Positions 25,074 to 33,626 of a stretch of DNA of 64,000 bases are shown here, piece by piece. The position numbers were made by a program, and so were the translations under genes. The DNA lies in assembly GCF_026410285.1 (NCBI RefSeq), contig NZ_JAPMLP010000010.1, forward strand, positions 23,228 to 87,227. Direction: 5' to 3'. Below the pieces are notes generated by a model. It saw nothing but the letters and a program-made list of their open reading frames with translations. It did no database searches and was not told where the DNA came from. The stretch is from Sulfitobacter sp. F26169L. GTDB lineage: Bacteria > Pseudomonadota > Alphaproteobacteria > Rhodobacterales > Rhodobacteraceae. Each line of letters opens with the position of its first letter. Within the stretch, counting starts at the first letter, position 1.

Positions 25074-26077
25074 CCGGTGCTGGCGCGGATAGCCAGATCA
25101 ACCTCGACGTCCGCGGATGTGCCTGCGGCGGGGTTTGCAATCAGCTCCACAACCATTGATGCGGTTTTTGTCCCGATCTCTTCGATCGGAACACGCACGG
25201 TCGTAAGTGCCGGATGCACCAGCTTGCCGATTTCGATGTCGCCAAAGCCGGTGACAGACATCTGGTCGGGTATCCTCAGCCCCTCCCGCGCGGCGGCTGA
25301 CATAAACCCGAGGGCAAGCAGATCACTGCAACAAACCAGCGCGGTAGGCGCGACTGCCATCTGTTGAACCGCACGAAATGCGGCGTCACCCGACGAAATC
25401 GAAAAGGGCATTTCCAGACGGCAATCAGGTGGACATTCCAGACCATGCGCCGACAAGGTTTCAATGATGCCGGATATGCGCGCGCGCTGGCGTTCGTTGC
25501 CCGTTGTCGGGCCGGACAGGATTGCAAAGCGCCGGTGGCCGAGGCCGAGCAAATGGCGCACCGCGATCTGGCCGCCGGTCCGGTCATTGAACCCGACAAA
25601 GGGATGTGCCCCGAACGGGCTGTAGGACCATGCCGCAACGGTTGGAATTTCCGCACTGTCCAGCAAATGGGATAATCTGGGGTGATGCTCGCTTCCGATC
25701 AGGACAAGCGCGTCGGCACCGCGCTCGATCAACCCCCGCGCCAGATCAAGCTCTACTTCGTCATCATATTCATGGGACGCCACAATCAGGTGATAGCCCA
25801 AAGCCGCGAGCTGTTTTTGCAAAGCCTGCACAAAGGCGGCATAAATCGGGTTGCTGATGGTGGGCAGAATTGTCCCCACCGTTCTGGAGCGCCGCGAGGC
25901 CAGTGCGCGCGCAGTCCCGTCCGCGATATAGCCAAGACGCTGGACAGCATCCTTCACCCGCGCCAGCGTATCCGGCCGCACCTTGTCAGGTTCGGACAAA
26001 GCTTTTGAAGCGCTACCAATCGATACCCCGGCCAAAAGGGCAACATCCGAAAGACGCGGCTTTTTCTTCTTTTCCAT
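25064..26077 (-). CDS. LacI-family transcriptional regulator
   Basis: The 337-residue protein has the LacI helix-turn-helix and hinge at residues 7-65 (L-S-D-V-A-L-L-A-G-V-S-I-G-S-A-S-K-A-L-S, then L-G-Y-I-A-D-G-T-A-R-A-L-A-S). The periplasmic-binding-protein-like effector domain follows (65-337). The start is M-E-K-K-K-K-P at 26077. It is transcribed away from the GMC oxidoreductase operon, and the 216-base gap between them contains a perfect 20-bp palindrome of LacI type. LacI proteins usually sense sugars; the GMC and acyl-CoA genes it faces suggest a sugar acid, polyol or other small alcohol, but the effector is unknown. Confidence 0.94.
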   Translation of the reverse strand: MEKKKKPRLSDVALLAGVSIGSASKALSEPDKVRPDTLARVKDAVQRLGYIADGTARALASRRSRTVGTILPTISNPIYAAFVQALQKQLAALGYHLIVASHEYDDEVELDLARGLIERGADALVLIGSEHHPRLSHLLDSAEIPTVAAWSYSPFGAHPFVGFNDRTGGQIAVRHLLGLGHRRFAILSGPTTGNERQRARISGIIETLSAHGLECPPDCRLEMPFSISSGDAAFRAVQQMAVAPTALVCCSDLLALGFMSAAAREGLRIPDQMSVTGFGDIEIGKLVHPALTTVRVPIEEIGTKTASMVVELIANPAAGTSADVEVDLAIRASTGPA

Positions 26078-26134
26078 AGTTATTCCCAAAATTCTAACAT
26101 GAAACATTTGACACGCTGTTGCAATTCATGTTTC

Positions 26135-26154
26135 AACTTGAAGCGCTTCAAGTT
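26135..26154. promoter_or_regulatory. LacI-type operator, perfect 20-bp palindrome
   Basis: AACTTGAAGCGCTTCAAGTT is fully self-complementary, with the central CG and TGAA/TTCA arms expected for LacI-family operators. It lies 57 bases before the LacI start and 139 bases before the GMC gene. A TTGACA at 26108-26113 sits just upstream, so bound repressor would block the + strand promoter. A second looser inverted repeat, TGAAACAT (26100-26107) with ATGTTTCA (26128-26135), flanks that hexamer. The rest of the gap up to 26293 shows nothing else. Confidence 0.8.
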
Positions 26155-26293
26155 TGCAGGATTTTCCGGATATGTCCATTATTTTTACCGCAGTCAGAAT
26201 GCCTGTAGGGATACAGCGCAGAGCGATGTTACGGCTGAACCTCGCACTGCCATCCATTCGCGCGGCCTGTCGTTTTGCTCCGCGAGATGCCTT

Positions 26294-27898
26294 ATGACCA
26301 CCGATGTCTATGACTTCATTATCGTCGGCGCCGGTTCTGCCGGATGTGTTCTGGCCGATCGTCTGACGGAAGACGGACGGTTCAAGGTGCTGTTGCTTGA
26401 AGCAGGGCCAAGCGATCTTGCCAGCCCGCATCTGCATTACAGCGCAGGGTTTTTCTTTGTTCTTGAAAACAAGAAGGTGAACTGGGTTTACCACACCAAA
26501 CCCGAAGAGGGCACCGGAAACCGCGCAATGCTGTTTCCGCGCGGGCGGGTCCTTGGCGGTACCAGTTCGCTGAACGGATCGCTTCAGGTACGTGGCCAGC
26601 ACGAGGATTTCGACAATTGGGCGCGCATGGGTAACACCGGCTGGAGCTATGCCGACGTGCTGCCCTATTTCAAAAAATCCGAAAGCTATGCGGCGGGCGA
26701 TCCTGCGTACAGGGGCAAAAATGGCCGCCTGATTGTTTCGGATTACGCCAACCACCACCCGCTGACGCAGGATTTTGTTAAGGCGGGTCAGGAGCTGGGG
26801 CTTGAATACAACGCAGATCACAACGCTGCGACACAGGAAGGTGTCGGCTATTATCAGCAGACCCGATCAGGGCGTCTGCGGATGAGTGCGGCGCGCGCGT
26901 TTCTGAAACCCGCCAGGCGGCGGGGCAACCTGCGTGTCGAAACGGGTGCGATGATGACGGGCCTTGATTTTGAAGGCAACCGCGTGGGCGGCGTCACCTA
27001 CACCCGTGGCGGCCAGTCGCACAGCGTGAAAGCGGCGCGTGAGGTAATTTTGTCGGCAGGTGCCATCAATTCGCCGCAGGCGCTCCAACTGTCGGGTATT
27101 GGCGATCCGGCGCATCTTAAATCGCTCGGGATCACGCCGAAGGTATCACTGCCCGGTGTGGGGCAAAACCTGCACGACCATTACGTCACCCGCGTTGTGC
27201 GCAATGTCCATGGCCGTGTGACCGTCAACCAGCAGTCGCGCTTTCCCCGCGTGATCTGGGAGGTGCTGCGCTATGCCCTGCGCGGTGATGGTATTCTGAC
27301 CTATGCCGCCGGAAACGGTGTTGCCTTTGTGCGCTCCTCGGATGAGGTGTCGCGCCCCGATTTACAGCTATCGTTTGCCCCTGCCAGCTATGCCCAGGGG
27401 CGGATCGGTGCGCTTGATCCGGTTCCCGGCATGACCTGTGGCACATGGCAGTTGCGCCCCGAAAGCCGCGGCTCGGTTATGGCGCGCGCGTCCGACTGGC
27501 GCGAAGCACCGTCGATTGCCCCCAACTATCTGGATCATGAAACCGATCAGCGCGTGACGATTGCGGGCCTCAAATGGTGCCGTGATATTCTTCAGGCCCC
27601 TGTGTTTTCGCAGATCGCCGGTGATGAAACGATCCCCGGTCCGGACGTTCAAAGCGATGCGGACTGGCTGGAGTATGCGCGCAATAACGGCACGACCGTT
27701 TATCACCCTGTCGGCACCTGCAAGATGGGGCAGGGGCCTGAGGCCGTTGTGGACGCTCAGCTTCGGGTGCATGGCGTTCCGGGTTTGCGGGTTGTCGATG
27801 CCTCGATCATGCCAACCACCACATCGGGCAACACCAATGCACCAACGATTATGATTGCCGAAAAAGCCGCAGATATGATTATGGAGGCCGCCACATGA
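26294..27898 (+). CDS. GMC-family FAD-dependent alcohol/choline-type oxidoreductase
   Basis: The 534-residue flavoprotein has the ADP-binding motif F-I-I-V-G-A-G-S-A-G-C-V-L at residues 7-19 and GMC signature 1 (P-R-G-R-V-L-G-G-T-S-S-L-N-G) near 86. Signature 2 is G-A-I-N-S-P-Q-A-L-Q-L-S-G-I-G near 256. The catalytic pair is in Y-H-P-V-G-T-C near 470 and N-T-N-A-P-T near 514. It resembles the AlkJ/BetA group that oxidises primary alcohols to aldehydes with a quinone acceptor. It is first in an operon of seven genes, overlapping the next as ATGA. The chosen ATG has only a weak ribosome site; the frame stays open upstream, through the operator, but that is unlikely to be translated. Confidence 0.92.
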   Translation: MTTDVYDFIIVGAGSAGCVLADRLTEDGRFKVLLLEAGPSDLASPHLHYSAGFFFVLENKKVNWVYHTKPEEGTGNRAMLFPRGRVLGGTSSLNGSLQVRGQHEDFDNWARMGNTGWSYADVLPYFKKSESYAAGDPAYRGKNGRLIVSDYANHHPLTQDFVKAGQELGLEYNADHNAATQEGVGYYQQTRSGRLRMSAARAFLKPARRRGNLRVETGAMMTGLDFEGNRVGGVTYTRGGQSHSVKAAREVILSAGAINSPQALQLSGIGDPAHLKSLGITPKVSLPGVGQNLHDHYVTRVVRNVHGRVTVNQQSRFPRVIWEVLRYALRGDGILTYAAGNGVAFVRSSDEVSRPDLQLSFAPASYAQGRIGALDPVPGMTCGTWQLRPESRGSVMARASDWREAPSIAPNYLDHETDQRVTIAGLKWCRDILQAPVFSQIAGDETIPGPDVQSDADWLEYARNNGTTVYHPVGTCKMGQGPEAVVDAQLRVHGVPGLRVVDASIMPTTTSGNTNAPTIMIAEKAADMIMEAAT

Positions 27899-29034
27899 GC
27901 GCGACAATCACCTTTCCTGCCGTCAGTCTGCCGCCGCAGACAGAGGAAGTGCGCCGCGATGTGCGTGCCTTTCTTCAGACCTGCCGCGATGACGGCGTGT
28001 TCACCCCGTCAGGCAACTCGTGGGCAATTTTCAATGCCGAGTTCAGCCGCCGTTGCGGTGCGGCCGGTTTTCTGGGGATGACGTGGCCAAACGAGGTTGG
28101 CGGTCACGAACGGTCCATGCTGGAACGCTATGTCGTGATAGAAGAGATGCTGGCGGCAGGCGCACCTGTTGGTGCACATTGGGTGGCCGACCGGCAAAGC
28201 GGGCCGCAAATCCTGCGTCATGGCAGTGATGCCGCCAAGGCTCTGTTGCCCAAGATTGCAGCGGGCGAATGTTACTTTTCCATCGGGATGAGCGAGCCTG
28301 ACGCAGGATCGGACCTTGCCGCGGTGCGCACCAAGGCGACCAGGGTTGAGGGCGGTTGGCAGATTACCGGCACCAAGATCTGGACAACTTTTGCGCATCA
28401 TTCGCACTACATCATCGTTCTTGCCCGCAGCGCGCCGCAAACCGACAACCGCCGCGAGGGGTTCACACAGTTCATCTGCGATCTGTCCGCCCCCGGTGTC
28501 ACGGTCCGGCCCATCGTCAACCTTGCCGGTACGCATGAGTTCAACGAAGTGGTGTTTGATGCCCATTTCGTCTCGGATGATTTCGTCGTTGGCGCGCCGG
28601 GGCAGGGATGGGATCTGGTCACCGGTGAGCTCGCGTTCGAGCGTAGCGGGCCGGACAGGTTTCTATCGGCGCATACGCTGGTGGAAATGGCAGTAGAGGC
28701 CGCAGATGACGATGACCGAAGTGCCGAGATTATCGGCGGCCTTGTCGCGCGTCTTGCCAATCTGCGGCAGATGTCTGTCTCCGTCGCGTCGATGCTGGAG
28801 GCGGGGCAAAGCCCGATGCTGGAGGCGGTGATCGTCAAGGATTTGGGCGCGGTCTTCGAGCAAGAGGTGCCCGATACAGTGCGCAGCATGATTGATGTCG
28901 CCCCGCAGATGGGCGGCGAAGGTCTTGCCCGTGAAATGGCGCATTCGGTTTTGCATGCGCCCTCGTTCTCGATCCGTGGCGGAACCCGGGAAATTTTGCG
29001 CGGCATGATCGCACGGGGAGTTGGTCTGAGATGA
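27895..29034 (+). CDS. Acyl-CoA dehydrogenase, probable alpha subunit
   Basis: The 379-residue acyl-CoA dehydrogenase has FAD-side motif I-G-M-S-E-P-D-A-G-S-D-L-A near residue 130 and a T-G-T-K-I-W-T-T strand after it. The C-terminus ends in S-I-R-G-G-T-R-E-I-L-R-G-M-I, with Gly where ordinary enzymes have the catalytic Glu of Y-E-G-T, as in the first gene of the pair at 6891. Four-base overlaps join it to the GMC gene and to the next dehydrogenase. The arrangement predicts a heterotetramer acting on a bulky or branched acyl-CoA made by the CoA-transferase downstream. Confidence 0.9.
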   Translation: MSATITFPAVSLPPQTEEVRRDVRAFLQTCRDDGVFTPSGNSWAIFNAEFSRRCGAAGFLGMTWPNEVGGHERSMLERYVVIEEMLAAGAPVGAHWVADRQSGPQILRHGSDAAKALLPKIAAGECYFSIGMSEPDAGSDLAAVRTKATRVEGGWQITGTKIWTTFAHHSHYIIVLARSAPQTDNRREGFTQFICDLSAPGVTVRPIVNLAGTHEFNEVVFDAHFVSDDFVVGAPGQGWDLVTGELAFERSGPDRFLSAHTLVEMAVEAADDDDRSAEIIGGLVARLANLRQMSVSVASMLEAGQSPMLEAVIVKDLGAVFEQEVPDTVRSMIDVAPQMGGEGLAREMAHSVLHAPSFSIRGGTREILRGMIARGVGLR

Positions 29035-30095
29035 GCGAATTCAAGGACATCCTGATTGATCAAACCACACGCGTTCTAAAAGATTATTGCAATCACGAAG
29101 TGATTGAGGCGGCAGACAACACGTGGCCTGACGCGCTTTGGGATGCGCTGGCGAAAATAGAATTGCCGCTTGCGCTGGTTGATCCTGATGCAGGCGGCGC
29201 GGGGGCCGATCTGGACGATGTCGGCGCATTGATCCGTCTGTCGGGCAATTTCGCGGCTCCGGTTCCAATTGGCGATACGATGGTTGCGAACTGGTTGTGG
29301 AGCGTGGCAGGCGGTGCCCCTGTTGCCGGTCCGGTGGTAATCGTGCCTGACAGCGGTTCGATCTGCACACACGACAGCGCTGGCCGGTCTACCACTCTGG
29401 ATGGTACATTGTGTGGCGTGCCGTGGGGGCAGAACGCAAGCATCCTGACCGTCGCGGGCAACACCCTGATTCTGATCCCCGCAGGGGGCGACGCGGCCTG
29501 CGAGCAGCAGCATAATATCGCGGGTGATCCGCGCCCTGATCTGACCTTTTTCAACGTCACACTGGATGCAGATCACACCCGCCCTCTACCAGAGGGATGG
29601 GACAGCTCGACCCTTGAGGAATACGGCGCCTTGATACGTTCTGCGCAGATGGTTGGCGCGATGGATCGCGCACTTGCGCTGGCAGTTGAACACGCCAACA
29701 TGCGTAACCAGTTCGGCCGCCCGCTGGCAAAGTTTCAAGCGATCCAGCAGCAGCTTGCGGTTGCTGTGGAGCAGGTGGCCTCTGCGGCTGCCGCACTGGA
29801 CGGCGCGCTTGCCGCAACCTCCAACAGCGCCGATTTCGGCTTTGCAGTTGCGGTGGCAAAGGTCATTACAGGCCGCGCGGCAACTTCTGTTGCGGCTATT
29901 GCGCATCAGGTGCACGGGGCAATCGGCTTTAGCCGCGAATACGATCTACAGCATGTGACCCGCCGCCTCTGGGCATGGCGTGAGGAATACGGTGCGGAAC
30001 TGCTGTGGCAGCGGCGGATCGGCAAGCGCGTTCTGGCTGGTAAGGGCCGTATCTGGGATTTCATCACCGCATCCGGCGAGGATCAAAAGATATGA
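29031..30095 (+). CDS. Acyl-CoA dehydrogenase, probable beta subunit
   Basis: The 354-residue acyl-CoA dehydrogenase fold is shorter than usual and lacks the S-E-P-x-x-G-S-D FAD motif; the matching region reads V-P-D-S-G-S-I. It keeps R-N-Q-F-G-R-P-L-A-K-F-Q-A-I-Q near residue 225 and H-Q-V-H-G-A-I-G-F near 290. This pattern is that of the degenerate partner in alpha2beta2 acyl-CoA dehydrogenases. It overlaps both neighbours by four bases (ATGA), which implies equal synthesis with the alpha gene. Confidence 0.85.
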   Translation: MSEFKDILIDQTTRVLKDYCNHEVIEAADNTWPDALWDALAKIELPLALVDPDAGGAGADLDDVGALIRLSGNFAAPVPIGDTMVANWLWSVAGGAPVAGPVVIVPDSGSICTHDSAGRSTTLDGTLCGVPWGQNASILTVAGNTLILIPAGGDAACEQQHNIAGDPRPDLTFFNVTLDADHTRPLPEGWDSSTLEEYGALIRSAQMVGAMDRALALAVEHANMRNQFGRPLAKFQAIQQQLAVAVEQVASAAAALDGALAATSNSADFGFAVAVAKVITGRAATSVAAIAHQVHGAIGFSREYDLQHVTRRLWAWREEYGAELLWQRRIGKRVLAGKGRIWDFITASGEDQKI

Positions 30096-31282
30096 CCACT
30101 CAACAAGGTGCTTTGTCGGGGGTAACCATCCTTGATCTTACGACAGTGATCATGGGGCCATACGCAACGCAAATCCTCGGTGATCTGGGGGCTGATGTCA
30201 TTAAGATCGAAAGTCCGGGCGGAGACTCACTGCGTTATCACACGCCGCAACGCGGCACCGACATGGCGGGCTTTTTCCTTGACCTGAACCGCAACAAGCG
30301 CAGCGTTGTTCTTGATCTGAAACGGGCCGACGCCTTGCAGGCGCTGATGAAACTGGTCGCGCAGGCCGATGTCGTTGTGCACAATATGCGCCCTCAAGCC
30401 ATCGCAAAGCTGGGATTGGGGTTTGAGGCGATGGCCGCAGTCAAACCCGATCTTGTCTATTGCGCAGCTGTCGGTTTCGGCTCCTCCGGACCCTACGCCG
30501 CGCGGGCCGCGTATGATGATACAATTCAGGCGGCGTCTGGTCTGGCTGCTGTTATGGGCCGCCAGAGCGCAGAGCCTGCGTTTGTGCCCAGTGTGATTTG
30601 TGACAAGGTCGCAGGCCAGATGGTGGCAAATGCAATCCTTGCGGCTTTGTTTCACCACGAACGCACGGGCCAGGGCCAATCTGTAGAGGTGCCCATGTTC
30701 GAGGCACTGGTGTCGTTCAATCTGGTTGAACATATCGGGCCGTTTGCGTTTGAGCCCGCGCTGGGTGATCCCGGCTGGAAACGTGCGCTGAGCCCTGCGC
30801 GCAAACCGTTCAAGACAAAAGACGGTTATGCCTGTTTGCTGCCTTACTCCGACCGCAACTGGCGCGACTTCTTTGCCTTCATCGGCTTTCCCGAGTTAAT
30901 AGACGATCCGCGCTTCAAGACGATGCCGCTTCGGGTGCAAAACGTCGACGAGGTGTACAAGATCATCGAAACAGCGGCGCCGCGTTTCACGAATGCTGAG
31001 TGGATGACGTTTTGTGATGGTGCAAGCGTTCCAGCGATGCCGGTGTTGGCGATCGAGGAGTTGTGGGACGACACGCATCTGGACGCGGTCAAGATGTTCA
31101 GCCTGCGCGATCACCCGTCTGAAGGCACCTACAAAAGCGTGCGCCACCCCGTGCAGTACAGCAAAACAGCGGCTACCGTGCGCCGCGATGCGCCGCAGCT
31201 GGGCGCGGATACCCGCGCGATACTGGGCGATCTGGGATACGACAACGCTGCGATCGATACGATGAGTGGACAGGTCAACTGA
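30092..31282 (+). CDS. CoA-transferase family III (CaiB/BaiF type)
   Basis: The 396-residue protein opens with L-S-G-V-T-I-L-D-L-T-T-V-I-M-G-P-Y-A-T-Q-I-L-G-D-L-G-A-D-V-I-K-I-E, the hallmark start of type III CoA-transferases. The catalytic Asp is in A-Y-D-D-T-I-Q-A-A-S-G near residue 148. It would move CoA from a donor such as succinyl-CoA or another acyl-CoA to the pathway acid, so no ATP-using ligase is needed in this operon. It overlaps the second dehydrogenase by four bases. The CoA donor cannot be told from the sequence. Confidence 0.93.
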   Translation: MTTQQGALSGVTILDLTTVIMGPYATQILGDLGADVIKIESPGGDSLRYHTPQRGTDMAGFFLDLNRNKRSVVLDLKRADALQALMKLVAQADVVVHNMRPQAIAKLGLGFEAMAAVKPDLVYCAAVGFGSSGPYAARAAYDDTIQAASGLAAVMGRQSAEPAFVPSVICDKVAGQMVANAILAALFHHERTGQGQSVEVPMFEALVSFNLVEHIGPFAFEPALGDPGWKRALSPARKPFKTKDGYACLLPYSDRNWRDFFAFIGFPELIDDPRFKTMPLRVQNVDEVYKIIETAAPRFTNAEWMTFCDGASVPAMPVLAIEELWDDTHLDAVKMFSLRDHPSEGTYKSVRHPVQYSKTAATVRRDAPQLGADTRAILGDLGYDNAAIDTMSGQVN

Positions 31283-31293
31283 AAGGGGATGAT

Positions 31294-31770
31294 ATGACTC
31301 AGGAACTGATGAACAGATTTGCCAGAGCTTTGGAAAACAGGGACAGCGCGGGTCTTGCATCCTGTTTTACGCCGGACGGGGTGTATGACGATTACTTTTT
31401 CGGCCCCCGACAAGGGGCAGAAGGAATCCACGATACGGTTGAACACTTTTACAAGGGCGGCAGGGAGTATCGCTGGGATTTCACCGAGTGTGCAGGCGAC
31501 GATAAGCTGGCATTCGCGAGCTATAATTTCAGCTATGTCTCCAATGCGCCGACCGCCGGATCAGAGCGCATCCTGTTCGACGGCATCGCGCGGCTGGAGC
31601 TGCGTGACGGCTTGATCCAGCGATATTCCGAAGTGTTTGACCGCGGCATGGCCCTTGCCCAGCAAAACTTTCCGCCCGAACAGGTGTGCAAGATCGTGAA
31701 CCGCTACGCAGACAATATGCGCCAGCGCCCCGAATGGGCGCGCCACATCAAAAAGGATGCCACCCCATGA
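31294..31770 (+). CDS. SnoaL-like / NTF2-fold protein
   Basis: The 158-residue protein starts with N-R-F-A-R-A-L-E-N-R-D-S-A-G-L-A-S-C-F-T-P-D-G-type sequence and contains D-D-Y-F-F-G and G-A-E-G-I-H-D-T-V-E-H-F-Y. This is the layout of SnoaL/NTF2-like proteins such as polyketide cyclases, ketosteroid isomerases and limonene-epoxide-hydrolase relatives. No catalytic role can be assigned with confidence; hydration, dehydration or isomerisation of a pathway intermediate is possible. AAAGGGG precedes the ATG. Its stop overlaps the next start as ATGA, so it belongs to the operon and is unlikely to be a chance neighbour. Confidence 0.82.
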   Translation: MTQELMNRFARALENRDSAGLASCFTPDGVYDDYFFGPRQGAEGIHDTVEHFYKGGREYRWDFTECAGDDKLAFASYNFSYVSNAPTAGSERILFDGIARLELRDGLIQRYSEVFDRGMALAQQNFPPEQVCKIVNRYADNMRQRPEWARHIKKDATP

Positions 31771-32549
31771 CCGATCCGGTTCTGTTGGATGTGCGCGACA
31801 ACATCGCAACCATTACCCTGAATGGGCCGCACAATCGCAACGCCCTGACCAAAAAGATGGCAGAGGCCCTGTGTGATATCATCGCCAGCATCAACGCAGA
31901 CGAAGATATCCGCTGTGCGATCCTCACAGGGGCCGAAGGCGGATTTTGCGCCGGCGGCGATCTGGAGGATATGCGGGACTTGATAGCGCGTGATGTGGCG
32001 CCCTATGACGTTGCCAACCATTACAAAGGCTCGATCCAGCTTCACCCCCACGCGTTGTATGATCTTGCCGTTCCGTCCATCGCGGCGGTCAACGGGGCCG
32101 CGATCGGCGCTGGCTGTGACATGGCGCTGATGTGCGATATGCGCATTGCGTCGGAAAAGGCAGTTTTTGCAGAAAGCTTTGCGCGCGTTGGTCTGGTTTC
32201 GGGGGATGGTGGCGCGTGGTTTCTGCCCCGTGTTGTCGGGCTGGCCAAAGCATACGAATTGACGTTTACAGGTGACAAGGTCGATGCGGCCGAGTCGCTT
32301 CGCCTTGGGATGGTGTCGCAGGTCGTGGCGCCGGATGCGTTGCTGGAAAGCGCGCGCGCGCTTGCGGGCCGGATTGCACGGCATCCGGCACACGCCTTGC
32401 GGATGAGCAAACGTTTGCTGCGGGATTCGCCGCAGGTGTCGCTTGCCAGCAGCCTTGAAATGGCCGCGATGATGCAGGCGATTTCACAATCCACCGATGC
32501 GCATCGCGCCGCCGTGACGCCTGCCGACACCAACGAAAAGCGGCGCTGA
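31767..32549 (+). CDS. Enoyl-CoA hydratase/isomerase family protein
   Basis: The 260-residue crotonase has oxyanion-hole strands I-L-T-G-A-E-G-G-F-C-A-G-G-D near residue 58 and N-G-A-A-I-G-A-G-C-D near 105. It also has the V-S-G-D-G-G-A-W-F-L-P-R-V-V-G block; the acidic residue before G-G-A-W is Asp rather than the more common Glu-H-G. It should hydrate the enoyl-CoA formed by the dehydrogenase pair of this operon. The start at 31767 overlaps the SnoaL-like gene by four bases. Confidence 0.9.
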   Translation: MTDPVLLDVRDNIATITLNGPHNRNALTKKMAEALCDIIASINADEDIRCAILTGAEGGFCAGGDLEDMRDLIARDVAPYDVANHYKGSIQLHPHALYDLAVPSIAAVNGAAIGAGCDMALMCDMRIASEKAVFAESFARVGLVSGDGGAWFLPRVVGLAKAYELTFTGDKVDAAESLRLGMVSQVVAPDALLESARALAGRIARHPAHALRMSKRLLRDSPQVSLASSLEMAAMMQAISQSTDAHRAAVTPADTNEKRR

Positions 32550-32581
32550 AACATATAGCGCTTTTGCAAAGGATCGTTTCT

Positions 32582-33394
32582 ATGACCGATGAAAAAACTA
32601 CCGTGCAAGTTGGGGATCACCTGATCGCCTATCGCCATAACGGTCAAAACTCCGCAAGTGGAGCATCGGCCATTGTGTTGATCCACGGGGCGGGGTGCAC
32701 CAGTCAAGACTGGCCGCAAAGCTGGTTGGATAAACAAACCGGTGATCTGGAAGGACACGCCGTCTATGCGCTTGATCTGCCGGGTCATGGTGCATCTGAC
32801 GGCCCGCCTGTTGGCGAAGTGGCGGCGATGGGCGCACTCGTGAACGCGTTCGCGGCCCGGATCGGTCTCACCGATGTTTGTCTCGTCGGGCACTCGATGG
32901 GGGCGGCCATCGCCCTTTCCTGTGCGTTGCAAGATGCGCCACATTTGCGCCAGCTGGTGCTGATTGCAGGTGCGGATCGGTTTGGCGTTCAGCAGGGTTT
33001 GCTTGACGGATTGGAACAGGATTTTTCCAAGACCGCAGAAAAAGTTGCCCAAGCTTCCTGGAAGGGTGCTGTGGACACGTCGCGTATGGCTGCCACTGTC
33101 GAGGCGATGCAGGCGGCAGGCAAGGAAATACTGGTCAATGATTTTACCGCCTGCCGAAATGCAAATCTGGGCGGCGTTGTATCCGGGATCGAGGTTCCCG
33201 TCCTCGCGATTGCCGCGCGTCCTGACCGGATGGTGCAGCTGGAAATAGTGGCGGATCTGGCCGCGCGACTGAAGCATTGCAAGCTGGAAATCCATGAAGA
33301 GGGATCGCATTTTCTGCATCTGGAACAGCCTGTACAGATTGCGGATTCAATCCTGAGCTTTGTCAGAAACTCGAAAGGGAAGATGGCGGGGTAG
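32582..33394 (+). CDS. Alpha/beta-fold hydrolase
   Basis: The 270-residue cytoplasmic hydrolase has the nucleophile elbow G-H-S-M-G-A near residue 105, the oxyanion strand I-H-G-A-G-C near 36, the acid in A-A-R-P-D-R-M-V near 213 and the His in G-S-H-F-L-H near 243. It may split a C-C bond, ester, lactone or CoA thioester; the family is too broad to decide. AAAGGA lies before the ATG. It is the last gene of the LacI-facing operon and is followed by a 349-base gap. Confidence 0.87.
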   Translation: MTDEKTTVQVGDHLIAYRHNGQNSASGASAIVLIHGAGCTSQDWPQSWLDKQTGDLEGHAVYALDLPGHGASDGPPVGEVAAMGALVNAFAARIGLTDVCLVGHSMGAAIALSCALQDAPHLRQLVLIAGADRFGVQQGLLDGLEQDFSKTAEKVAQASWKGAVDTSRMAATVEAMQAAGKEILVNDFTACRNANLGGVVSGIEVPVLAIAARPDRMVQLEIVADLAARLKHCKLEIHEEGSHFLHLEQPVQIADSILSFVRNSKGKMAG

Positions 33395-33447
33395 CCACCA
33401 CAAGGTGATTTTCCACCGGTTCAGAGACAGTAGTCGACGCGCAGTGC

Positions 33448-33458
33448 CTGTCCGACAG
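33448..33458. promoter_or_regulatory. GntR operator candidate, copy 1
   Basis: CTGTC-C-GACAG is a perfect 11-bp palindrome sharing the TGTC-N-GACA core with two other sites in the same gap. Confidence 0.55.
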
Positions 33459-33484
33459 CGCGGAATCATCGAAACCGATTTAGC

Positions 33485-33507
33485 GCGTTAGTGTCCGACA
33501 CTAGCGC
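33485..33507. promoter_or_regulatory. GntR operator candidate, copy 2 (longest)
   Basis: The core TAGTGTC-C-GACACTA (33489-33503) is perfect. It extends to 23 bases (33485-33507) with a single mismatched pair. It shares TGTC-N-GACA with copies 1 and 3 and is the best of the three. Confidence 0.65.
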
Positions 33508-33613
33508 AGAATCGCCCATTCGTAATTTTTTCCGCAATTTAGTAGATAATATATTGAGTTGTCTGGCAAAAATACAGTTGACACAAGCCTCTTTCACCAA
33601 CCAAGATGACCCC

Positions 33614-33626
33614 AGTGTCAGACATT
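33614..33626. promoter_or_regulatory. GntR operator candidate, copy 3
   Basis: AGTGTC-A-GACATT keeps the TGTC-N-GACA core, with one arm mismatch. It lies about 30 bases after the TTGACA hexamer at 33578, where a bound repressor would block transcription of the GntR gene and the operon behind it. Confidence 0.5.
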
